DNA of 14,645 bases, from assembly GCA_965369385.1 (NCBI GenBank), contig CBDUQP010000094.1, positions 1 to 14,645 of the forward strand. The letters run 5' to 3'. The DNA comes from CBDUQP01 sp965369385. Lineage in GTDB: Bacteria > Planctomycetota > Phycisphaerae > SM23-33. This document shows positions 6,171 through 14,064 of this stretch, in pieces. The translations under genes were made by a program, and so were the position numbers. Below the pieces are notes generated by a model, which was not told the origin of the DNA, searched no databases, and saw nothing but the letters and a program-made list of their open reading frames with translations. The number at the start of each line of letters is the position of its first letter. Positions within the stretch are counted from its first letter, which is position 1.

Positions 6171-6980
6171 ATGTCCTTTACAATCGCAATTGCAGGCAAG
6201 GGTGGCGTCGGCAAGACTACCATCGCCGGACTGCTGGTTAACGGCCTGATATCACGAGGCCGCCGGCCGGTGCTGGCGGTTGACGCCGATCCGAACTCAT
6301 GTTTGGATGGCGTGCTTGGCGTGCATTGCGAAAAGTCCATCGGCACGGTTCGCGAAGAAGCCAAGCAGATTGCAGCCGAAGGAATGAGTTCGGGTATCAG
6401 CAAGCATCAGCTTTTGGAAATGAAGATCGCCGAGAGCCTCGTCGAGGCGGATGATTTTGATCTGATCTCGATGGGACGCAGCGAAGGTCCGGGCTGTTAT
6501 TGCTACGCCAACAACGTGTTGAAGCAGGCTATTGCCCAGATCGCCGGAGCCTACCCATACGTGGTGATCGATAACGAAGCGGGCCTGGAAAACCTTTCCC
6601 GCCGGATCGTTCAGAAGGTGGATCTGCTGGTGATAGTTACCGATGCCTCGAAACGCGGGCTGGACACATGCCGCCGCATATACGATCTGACCGGCGAGAT
6701 GGAAATTGATTTCAGCCACCTGGCGATTGTCGTCAATCGCATGCGGCGAGGCGGATTGCCGGCCGGGTGCGAAATGCTTCAGGCCCACACTTCAGCGCAA
6801 TACATGCTGCCGATCCCGGAAGATGATGAACTTGCCGACCTGGCCGAAAGCGGGACGGCGCTGACGGAACTGTCGGATGGAAATATCGCTGCCGGCCTGA
6901 TAGGCGAGCTGCTGGCGATGGTTGAGTCCCAAATGCCGAACAAACAGAAGACTTCACAAGATTCGCAAATTGCGAAATAG
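6171..6980 (+). CDS. CooC/AcsF-type nickel-insertion ATPase, second copy
   Basis: This 269-residue protein is a second SIMIBI-class ATPase of the CooC/AcsF family. It has the deviant Walker A GKGGVGKT (9-16), VDADPNSCLD (37-46), the Cys-x-Cys metal motif CYC at 109-111, VVIDNEAGLENLSRR (131-145), and the NR motif near 189-190. It is clearly diverged from the first copy: it has an extra Cys in the post-A' segment and a polar Lys/Gln-rich tail after residue 255. It sits directly upstream of the CODH gene (46 bases). Two copies suggest separate service of CODH and ACS, as CooC and AcsF do in other anaerobes; which is which is not decidable here. ATG at 6171 is chosen because GGAG (6162-6165) is five bases upstream; ATG 6168 would be too close to that site. 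Confidence 0.88.
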   Translation: MSFTIAIAGKGGVGKTTIAGLLVNGLISRGRRPVLAVDADPNSCLDGVLGVHCEKSIGTVREEAKQIAAEGMSSGISKHQLLEMKIAESLVEADDFDLISMGRSEGPGCYCYANNVLKQAIAQIAGAYPYVVIDNEAGLENLSRRIVQKVDLLVIVTDASKRGLDTCRRIYDLTGEMEIDFSHLAIVVNRMRRGGLPAGCEMLQAHTSAQYMLPIPEDDELADLAESGTALTELSDGNIAAGLIGELLAMVESQMPNKQKTSQDSQIAK

Positions 6981-7026
6981 TCGCATCAGCAGGCCGGCTA
7001 TTGCCCCTGCTACATTGGAGATTAAG

Positions 7027-8988
7027 ATGGCAAAAGAAATACGAACGGCCGAGGAACGCGTGAGCGATTCCGCCTCGCTTGAGATTCTCACCAGGGCTAT
7101 GGAATCCGGGCAGGAGACATGTTTCTCCCGGATGGACACCCAGGGAGCTCAATGCGGTTTCGGCAAGAGCGGCGTTTGCTGCCGAATCTGCCACATGGGC
7201 CCGTGTCGCATAACGCCGAAGGCCCCCAAGGGTGTCTGCGGCGCGGATGCCGATACAATCGTCGCCAGAAACTTCCTCAGAGAGGTGGCCGGAGGTGCCG
7301 CAGCTCATAGCGATCATGGCAGGCACCTTGTTCTGCTGCTCAAGAAAGCTGCTGAAGGCAAGGGTGGCAACTATGAGATCAAGGATGAGCATGCGTTGCG
7401 ATCAGCCGCTCGCGAATACGGTATCGAAGAAACCGGCCGCGAGAAACTGGACGTTGCCAAGGATATCGCCGACCTGTTCCTTTCGGAATTCACCAAGCAG
7501 GAAGAGACTCTCGCTACGCTGAAGCTGGCTCCTTTGAAGCAGCAGGGCGTTTGGAAGAACGAGGATATCGAGCCCAAGGGTGTGGACCGAATGATCGTCG
7601 AGTGCATGCACCGCACCACGATGGGCGTGGACCACGACTACCGAAGCGTGCTCATGCATGCATTCAGGACCTCGCTTGCCGATGGGTGGGGCGGTTCGCG
7701 TGTGGCTACCATAACCAGTGATATCCTGTTCGGCACGCCTACGCCTGTTCGCAGCAATGCGAATCTGGGCGTACTCGAAGCGAACCAGGTGAATGTTGTC
7801 GTGCACGGTCACGAGCCAGCTTTGTCCGAGATGCTTGCGGTGGCAAGTCGCGATCCCGAGATAATAGCGGCCGCCAAAGCCGTCGGCGCAGAGGGCGTAA
7901 CGCTGGCAGGTATTTGCTGCACGGCCAACGAAGTTCTGATGCGTCACGGCATTTCTGTGGCAGGTAACTTCCTGCAGCAGGAACTCGCGATTCTCACCGG
8001 AGCGGTAGAGATGATGGTGACCGACGTGCAGTGCTGCATGCCGTCGCTTCCGGATGTCGCCAAGGCGTATCACACCGAAATCTTCAGCACCAGCGAGATC
8101 GCCAAGACGATCGGCTCGACGCATGAGCCCTTCGACGAAGAGCACGCCTATGACAATGCCAAGGCTATGCTGCTGCGGGCCATCGGGAACTACAAGAATC
8201 GTGATCGCGACAAGATGTGGATTCCCGCAGCCAAGAGTCCGCTTGTTGCAGGTTTCAGCGTTGACGCCATCAAGTACATGCTTGGCGGAACGTTCCGTGC
8301 GAGTTTCCGTCCGCTCAACGATGCGATAATCTCGAATCGGATATTCGGCGTTGTCGGAATCGTCGGCTGCAGCAATCCCAAGAGTAAGATGGATGACTAC
8401 ACCAATACCCTCACTCGCGAGTTGCTGAAGCGAAACGTGTTGGTGCTCAAGACCGGCTGCGCAGCCATCAGCTCGGCGAAAGCCGGTATGCTTACCCCCG
8501 AAGCCGCTCTGAAAGCAGCCGGCGACGGCCTTCGTGAAGTTTGCGAAACGGTCGGTATTCCTCCCGTGCTGCACATGGGAAGCTGCGTAGACAACAGTCG
8601 CATCCTCGAAGCTGCAACGGAAATAGTTCGCGAGGGCGGGCTGGGTGATTCGCTGGCCGGACTGCCGGCAGTCGGTGTCGCACCCGAGTGGATGAGCGAA
8701 AAGGCGGTTGCTATCGGGTCATACTTCGTGGCCAGTGGAGTTGACGTCGTTCTCGGCAGCCCATTCCATATTTCCGGCAGCGAAGCGGTAAGCAAGTTCC
8801 TCTACGAGGACGTCAAAGAGAACTTCGGTGCGACGTTCCATGTGGAAGAAGATCCCCATGAGGCTTGCGCGAAGATCATGGAAATCCTCAACGACGCACG
8901 CGAAAAGTTGGGCATCAACAAGAAGGCCGAACGCAAACTCATGAGCATGGATGATCGTCGCGCGATCGCCACGCCGCACGGTGCATAA
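7027..8988 (+). CDS. acsA: Anaerobic nickel CO dehydrogenase catalytic subunit (AcsA/CooS)
   Basis: This 653-residue protein interconverts CO2 and CO at a Ni-Fe-S C-cluster. All expected ligands are visible. The D-cluster cysteines are Cys43 and Cys51, and the B-cluster cysteines Cys52, Cys55, Cys60 and Cys71 (CGFGKSGVCCRICHMGPCRI, then GVCGAD). The C-cluster ligands are His262 in HGHEP, Cys297 or Cys298 (GICCTANE), Cys336 (DVQCCMPSL), Cys448 (GIVGCSN), Cys478 (KTGCAA) and Cys520 (HMGSC). The proton-relay histidines 94, 97 and 100 (HSDHGRH) and Lys559 (SEKAVAIGS) are also present, so it should be catalytically competent. Length is normal. The start is set by GGAG (7017-7020) six bases upstream and the family-like MAKEIRTAEERV beginning. 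It is followed 56 bases later by the ACS gene, which places it in the bifunctional CODH/ACS complex as the alternative alpha/beta partner. Confidence 0.97.
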   Translation: MAKEIRTAEERVSDSASLEILTRAMESGQETCFSRMDTQGAQCGFGKSGVCCRICHMGPCRITPKAPKGVCGADADTIVARNFLREVAGGAAAHSDHGRHLVLLLKKAAEGKGGNYEIKDEHALRSAAREYGIEETGREKLDVAKDIADLFLSEFTKQEETLATLKLAPLKQQGVWKNEDIEPKGVDRMIVECMHRTTMGVDHDYRSVLMHAFRTSLADGWGGSRVATITSDILFGTPTPVRSNANLGVLEANQVNVVVHGHEPALSEMLAVASRDPEIIAAAKAVGAEGVTLAGICCTANEVLMRHGISVAGNFLQQELAILTGAVEMMVTDVQCCMPSLPDVAKAYHTEIFSTSEIAKTIGSTHEPFDEEHAYDNAKAMLLRAIGNYKNRDRDKMWIPAAKSPLVAGFSVDAIKYMLGGTFRASFRPLNDAIISNRIFGVVGIVGCSNPKSKMDDYTNTLTRELLKRNVLVLKTGCAAISSAKAGMLTPEAALKAAGDGLREVCETVGIPPVLHMGSCVDNSRILEAATEIVREGGLGDSLAGLPAVGVAPEWMSEKAVAIGSYFVASGVDVVLGSPFHISGSEAVSKFLYEDVKENFGATFHVEEDPHEACAKIMEILNDAREKLGINKKAERKLMSMDDRRAIATPHGA

Positions 8989-9044
8989 AGAACAGCACAA
9001 TGCGGCCGGTAGCCGGTCGCTGCGAATAGACAGGAGATAGACGT

Positions 9045-12000
9045 ATGTCGAAGATTATTGCTACAGGTGCCATAGACGGGGCCATTGAGTGGGTCGCTCG
9101 CGCGGAGGCTATGCTGGATGATGCCATCGCCGCAAAGGGTGTCGATCAGCCCGTAGCGTTTCCCGATACGGCTTACCACCTGCCCGTGATTTATTCCTTC
9201 ATCGGCGAAGAAGTGAAAACGCTGGCCGATTGCCGCATGGCTCTTCAGCGAGCCAAGGATCTGCTGCCCAAGCGTCCCAGTGACGAAGTGTGGCTGCCGT
9301 ATCTTGGCAGCACGCTGGATGCAGGCGTCGCTGCGCTGTTTGCCTGCGAGATCATCGAAGCGTGCAAGTATCTGATTGGCCCTAACCCGGTAGACGGTAT
9401 CTGGCTTGGTGCAGCCAGCGATGTGATTATGCGCGAACGCGGTATCGAGTTCGTCGATGGCACGGCCCCCGGTTTCGCAGCAATCACCGGCGCCGCTCCC
9501 ACCAATGAGATCGCCTGCAAGATCGCCAAGGAACTCCAGGAGAAGAATCTCTACGTGTTCATGGGCGGAAGCACCGGCGGCAAGCAGTTCGCCGAGCAGC
9601 TCGCAGAAGAAGGCGTGCAGTTGGGATGGGAAACACGACTCGTTCCGTTCGGCAAGGATGTCTCGTCGCTTATCTACGCACTTGGGTTCGCCAACCGCGC
9701 GGCTTTGAGTTTCGGTGGCGTGAAGCCCGGCGACTTCGAAGCCAACCTCCGCTATAACAAGGATCGCGTGTTTGCGTTCGTTCTGGCGTTCGGCGAAGTG
9801 GACAACGAGAAATACGCAGCCGCCGCTGGAGCCATCAACTATGGCTTCCCGGTGATCTCAGATACCGATATTCCCGAAATCCTGCCGACCGGCGTGTGCA
9901 CTTATGAGCATGTGGTGTCTTCCGTACCGTACGAAAGCATGGTTGAGCGAGCTCTTGAAGTTCGCGGCTGCAAGGTGCAGGTTACGGAAGTGCCGATTCC
10001 GGTTGCCTATGGGGCCGCGTTTGAGGGCGAGCGAATCCGCAAGGGCGACTTCCAGGCACAGTTCGGCGGCAACCTCAGCACATGCTTCGAATTCGCCACC
10101 AGCGTTGAGCTGGAGGATATCACTGACGGCGAGATCGAGGTGATTGGTCCTGACCTTGACGAGATGGAAGAAGGCTCGTCCGCTCCGCTGGCGATATGGG
10201 TTGAAGCGGCTGGTCGCAAGATGCAGAGCGACTTTGAGCCGATTCTCGAGCGTCAGATTCATCACCTGCTCAATGGAGCCGAAGGTATCTGGCACATGGG
10301 CCAGCGTGATATTGTTTGGACACGCGTGAGCAAGGATGGTTTCAATAAGGGTCTGCGTCTGAAGCATTACGGCGAGATTATTCACGCCAAGTTGCTCAGC
10401 GAGTACCCGGCCATCGTCGATAAGGTCAAGGTCACGTTGATTACCGATCCTGACGAAGTGGAGAAGCGACTCGCGGTTGCTGCCAAGATCTATGATGAGC
10501 GTAACAGGCGGCTTGAGTCGATGACGGATGAGTCTGTCGAAACGTTCTATTCGTGCCTGCTGTGTCAGAGTTTCGCGCCGGACCACGTGTGCGTGATCAC
10601 GCCCGAGCGTCTGGGCCTGTGCGGTGCGTATAACTGGCTCGACGGCAAGGCCGCATACGAGATCGACGAAACCGGCCCGAACCAACCTATACTCAAGGGC
10701 GACTGCCTCGACCCGGTCAAGGGCGTGTGGAAGGGTATCAACGATTACGTTTACTCCAACAGTCACAAGGCAATCGACTCGTTCTGTGCGTATTCGATTA
10801 TGGATCGCCCGATGACCAGTTGCGGCTGTTTTGAGGCAATTGTAGGTTACGTGCCCGAGTGCAACGGCGTGATGGTGGTTAACCGGGAATTCCCGGGCGA
10901 CACGCCGGTTGGTATGCCATTCAGTTCGCTAGCGGGCGATGTCGGTGGCGGCCAGCAGACGCCGGGATTCATGGGTTGCGGCAAGGTATTCCTTACCAGC
11001 CGCAAGTTCCTGTTTGCGGAAGGCGGATTCAAACGTCTGGTCTGGATGCCCAAGGAACTGAAGACTCTGCTCGCTCAGGATCTCAAGAAGCGTTTCTCCG
11101 AACAGGGAGCCGCCGATCTGCTTGACATGATCGCCGACGAGACCGTCGCCACGAGTCCCGATGAGATTCGCGCATACATGGAGAAGGTCGGCCATCCTGC
11201 TTTGGATATGGACGACATGGCCGAGTTTGCGGAATCCGACGAATCGCAAGCGGATGCGGGCGAATCCGTCGCAGCCACTATTACCGAAACTGTCGAAGTT
11301 CCACAGGCGGATGCTCAGTCGGCAACGCTCACTTCGCCTGAGCAGATCGAAGAGATCAAGGCAGAAGTAACCAAGGCTGTTACGCACGAACTCAAGACTA
11401 CCCTCACACGCGATATTGTTCAGGACATCATCCGCAATCTGGGTGAAACGTTCCTTGGCGAGGCGCCGGTTGAGGCATCTGCGTCGCAAACCGCCGCGCC
11501 GGCGGCCGGGGCTGAACCCGCAATCAGCGTGCCCACCGCAGCCGAGCGTATTGCAGACGTGAAGTCATTCGAAGTTAAGAAAGATGTCGCCGATGTGCCC
11601 ATCTGGGAAGTTACGCTGGGTGCGACGAAGGAGCAGGGCGGCACTCGCGGCCGGACCGTGACCATCGGCGGAGCATCGTGCATGCCGTTCCATTTATGGG
11701 AAGGCCAGATGCCGCACAGGCCGGCCGTCGCGATGGAAGTGTACGATGTGGTTAGCGAGAAGTATCCGGTTGTGTTGCGTGACGTGTACGGCGATTTGCT
11801 GGAAAACCCGGCCGAGATGGCGAAAGTCTGCGTCGAGAAGTATGGCGCGGACCTGGTCAGCATTCGTCTGGAAGGCACGCACCCCGAAAAGGGCGACCGG
11901 CCGGTTGACAGTGCTGTCGAACTGGTTAAGAAGGTGCTCGAAGCTGTAGATGTGCCGCTGATCATTACCGGCCACAGCCACTTCGATAAGGTAAATGAAG

Positions 12001-12536
12001 TTATGAAGGCCGTCGCGCAGGAATGCGAAGGCGAGCGTTTGCTGCTGAACTGGGCCGAGCAGGATAACTATCGCACGATCGCAGGTGCCGCCATGGCCTA
12101 CGGTCATTGCGTGGTGTCGCAGAGCCCGATTGACGTCAACATTGGCAAGCAGCTCAATATCCTGATGACGAATATGAACCTCAAGCCTGAGCAGATCATG
12201 ATGGACCCGATGACCGGTGCGATTGGCTACGGCGTGGAATACACGTATTCCGTGATGGAGCGAATCCGCATGACCGGCCTTGGCGGCGATAAGATGCTGG
12301 CTGGCCCGATGATCGTTGCGCCCGGCCAGGAATGCATCAAGATCAAGGAACTGCGTGCCCCCCAATCCGACTTCCCCGCCTGGGGAGACCTGGCCAGCCG
12401 GGCGGCGATATATGAACTGACCACCGCAACCAGCCTGCTTTATGCCGGTGCGGATATTTCGATCATGTATCACCCGCAGGCAGTGATGGCACTGAAGAAG
12501 ACAATCTCCCGCCTGATGGACGAAGGTGTGAAGTAG
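9045..12536 (+). CDS. acsB: Fused acetyl-CoA synthase AcsB - corrinoid protein small subunit AcsD
   Basis: This 1163-residue protein joins two normally separate subunits. Residues 1 to about 725 are a complete AcsB acetyl-CoA synthase. The A-cluster ligands are Cys504, Cys507, Cys516 and Cys526 for the Fe4S4 cubane and Cys593-Gly594-Cys595 for the Ni-Ni site, each two positions lower than in the Moorella enzyme. Residues from about 836 to 1163 are AcsD/CdhD, the TIM-barrel small subunit of CFeSP, with the DPMTGAIGYGVEYTYSVMERIR region (1054-1075) and an LLNWAEQDNY segment near 1000-1009. The linker (about 726-835) is acidic and Ala/Ser/Thr/Pro-rich around one predicted helix (765-805). The frame is open throughout with no internal stop. 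AGGAG (9032-9036) precedes the ATG by eight bases. The fusion would tether the methyl carrier to ACS. AcsC, the partner of the AcsD part, is encoded immediately downstream. Confidence 0.95.
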   Translation: MSKIIATGAIDGAIEWVARAEAMLDDAIAAKGVDQPVAFPDTAYHLPVIYSFIGEEVKTLADCRMALQRAKDLLPKRPSDEVWLPYLGSTLDAGVAALFACEIIEACKYLIGPNPVDGIWLGAASDVIMRERGIEFVDGTAPGFAAITGAAPTNEIACKIAKELQEKNLYVFMGGSTGGKQFAEQLAEEGVQLGWETRLVPFGKDVSSLIYALGFANRAALSFGGVKPGDFEANLRYNKDRVFAFVLAFGEVDNEKYAAAAGAINYGFPVISDTDIPEILPTGVCTYEHVVSSVPYESMVERALEVRGCKVQVTEVPIPVAYGAAFEGERIRKGDFQAQFGGNLSTCFEFATSVELEDITDGEIEVIGPDLDEMEEGSSAPLAIWVEAAGRKMQSDFEPILERQIHHLLNGAEGIWHMGQRDIVWTRVSKDGFNKGLRLKHYGEIIHAKLLSEYPAIVDKVKVTLITDPDEVEKRLAVAAKIYDERNRRLESMTDESVETFYSCLLCQSFAPDHVCVITPERLGLCGAYNWLDGKAAYEIDETGPNQPILKGDCLDPVKGVWKGINDYVYSNSHKAIDSFCAYSIMDRPMTSCGCFEAIVGYVPECNGVMVVNREFPGDTPVGMPFSSLAGDVGGGQQTPGFMGCGKVFLTSRKFLFAEGGFKRLVWMPKELKTLLAQDLKKRFSEQGAADLLDMIADETVATSPDEIRAYMEKVGHPALDMDDMAEFAESDESQADAGESVAATITETVEVPQADAQSATLTSPEQIEEIKAEVTKAVTHELKTTLTRDIVQDIIRNLGETFLGEAPVEASASQTAAPAAGAEPAISVPTAAERIADVKSFEVKKDVADVPIWEVTLGATKEQGGTRGRTVTIGGASCMPFHLWEGQMPHRPAVAMEVYDVVSEKYPVVLRDVYGDLLENPAEMAKVCVEKYGADLVSIRLEGTHPEKGDRPVDSAVELVKKVLEAVDVPLIITGHSHFDKVNEVMKAVAQECEGERLLLNWAEQDNYRTIAGAAMAYGHCVVSQSPIDVNIGKQLNILMTNMNLKPEQIMMDPMTGAIGYGVEYTYSVMERIRMTGLGGDKMLAGPMIVAPGQECIKIKELRAPQSDFPAWGDLASRAAIYELTTATSLLYAGADISIMYHPQAVMALKKTISRLMDEGVK

Positions 12537-12662
12537 CCCGCGGAAGTTGTCTGAGACAAAGATCGACATCGATATTGCGTTGATGGCGATTGCGATGAAT
12601 TGCAGGTGCGGCCGAATTCAGATTCGACAGCACCAATAATGAAGAATACAGGAGTGTGATGT
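12537..12662. other. Gap between acsBD and acsC with a small palindrome
   Basis: The 126-base gap contains TTGTC (12547-12551) and GACAA (12555-12559) as a tight five-base hairpin just after the acsBD stop. No T tract follows and the acsC ribosome-binding site is near the end of the gap, so read-through into acsC is expected. Nothing else is recognisable. Confidence 0.35.
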
Positions 12663-14000
12663 ATGGCTCTGTCCGGACTGAAAATCCAGAAACTGCTGCC
12701 CAAGACGAACTGCAAAGAATGCGGCAGTAACACGTGTCTCGCCTTTGCCATGAAGCTTGCGGCCAAGAAGGCCGAGCTTTCCGAATGTCCGTATGCCTCC
12801 GATGAGGCCAAGGAGATTCTTGGTGCTGCCAGCGAACCTCCCGTCAGGTCACTAGCTCTCGGTGCGGACGAGTCGGTCAAGCTCGGCGCAGAGACGTGTC
12901 TCTATCGCCACGAGAAGACATTCGTCAACCAGACGGCCATCGCGATCAACATCAACGATACCGACTCGGCCGAGCATATCGACACGACGCTTACGCAGGT
13001 CAAGGACTATGTGTTGGAACGTGTTGGCGAGGAGTTGCTGATCGATATGGTCGCGGTTACGCAGAAGGGGCAGGATGCGGCTGCGTTTGCATCCCTGGCG
13101 AAAAAGGCCTACGAAGTAACCGGCAAGCCGCTCGTGCTCCGCAGCGATGACTCCCAGTCGCTGGCCGCCGCCGCATCCGCCGTCAAGGGCTCGCACAGCG
13201 TGCTGGCCAGTGCGACCGCAGACTCTGCCGAAATGCTCGTGAACGCAGCCACCGAAGGCGGACATGTGCTCGCAGTCAGCGGGGCGAATCTTGATGAACT
13301 GGTATCGCTCACCGCGAAAATCAAGGATGGCGGTTTCAATGACCTCGTGCTGGATTTCCGGACGTTTTCGCTGGCAGAACGTATGCAGACCAACAGCATT
13401 GCCCGCCGGGCAGCACTGCGAAACAGCTACAAGCCTCTGGGGTATCCTAGCCTCTGCTTCGTGGAAGAAGCCGATCCGCTGCAGGCCGTCGCTGACATTA
13501 CCACCGAGATCACCAAGTATGGCGGTATTTGCGTTTTGCCTGCTTTCGACGCTGCCCTTATCAGCGGGATCATGACGCTGCGGCTCAATATTTACACTGA
13601 CCCGCAAAATCCGATCCAGGTTGAGCCCAAGGTATATCCCATTGGCGAGCCCACGAGTGATAGTCCTGTGTTCTTGACCACGAATTTCTCGCTGACATAT
13701 TTCATCGTGTCCGGCGAAATCGAAAACAGCGGAATCAGCGCATGGCTGGTAGTGCCCGAATGCGAAGGCATGAGCGTTCTTACCGCGTGGGCCGCGGGCA
13801 AGTTCTCCGGCGCGTCGGTTGCGAAGTTCTGCAAGGATATCGGCCTCGAAGATCAGGTGACCTCACGCGATATAATCATCCCGGGATACGTCGCACAGAT
13901 CAGCGGCGAACTCGAAGAGAGCATGCCCGGTTGGAATGTGCTGGTCGGTCCGCAGGAAGCAGCCGATCTCGAAAGCTTCATAAAGGCCAGAGTTGCGTAG
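12663..14000 (+). CDS. acsC: Corrinoid iron-sulfur protein large subunit (AcsC/CdhE)
   Basis: This 445-residue protein is the large CFeSP subunit, which carries the methyl group on cobalamin between the methyltransferase and acetyl-CoA synthase. The N-terminal domain binds the low-potential Fe4S4 cluster through Cys17, Cys20, Cys25 and Cys42 (TNCKECGSNTC, then SECPY). A TIM-barrel-like domain spans about 60-325. The C-terminal cobalamin-binding domain is about 335-445 (TTNFSLTYFIVSGEIE, VVPECEGMSVLTAWAAGKFS, IIIPGYVAQISGELEE, WNVLVGP). Length is normal and all key cysteines are present. AGGAG (12650-12654) lies eight bases before the ATG. Its obligate partner, AcsD, is present as the C-terminal part of the preceding gene product, so the heterodimer would form within a larger ACS-linked assembly. 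Confidence 0.96.
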   Translation: MALSGLKIQKLLPKTNCKECGSNTCLAFAMKLAAKKAELSECPYASDEAKEILGAASEPPVRSLALGADESVKLGAETCLYRHEKTFVNQTAIAININDTDSAEHIDTTLTQVKDYVLERVGEELLIDMVAVTQKGQDAAAFASLAKKAYEVTGKPLVLRSDDSQSLAAAASAVKGSHSVLASATADSAEMLVNAATEGGHVLAVSGANLDELVSLTAKIKDGGFNDLVLDFRTFSLAERMQTNSIARRAALRNSYKPLGYPSLCFVEEADPLQAVADITTEITKYGGICVLPAFDAALISGIMTLRLNIYTDPQNPIQVEPKVYPIGEPTSDSPVFLTTNFSLTYFIVSGEIENSGISAWLVVPECEGMSVLTAWAAGKFSGASVAKFCKDIGLEDQVTSRDIIIPGYVAQISGELEESMPGWNVLVGPQEAADLESFIKARVA

Positions 14001-14064
14001 CGAATACCTGGGTGCCATGCGGCCCGCAGGTCAGGCTTGCTTCACCCGGTGATAGAGAAATCCT

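Noticed and set aside
7402..8574. 390-codon minus-strand open frame opposite the CODH gene
   Set aside because: The plus strand encodes a canonical CODH with all metal ligands; the antisense translation resembles nothing and is a codon-bias shadow.
11480..11560. Internal translation start that could also yield a separate AcsD
   Set aside because: A GTG codon occurs near residue 829, but no convincing ribosome-binding site precedes it.
11694..12569. 291-codon minus-strand open frame opposite the AcsD part of the fusion
   Set aside because: Its sequence is His/Asn/Val-rich shadow-like, while the plus-strand AcsD domain is conserved.
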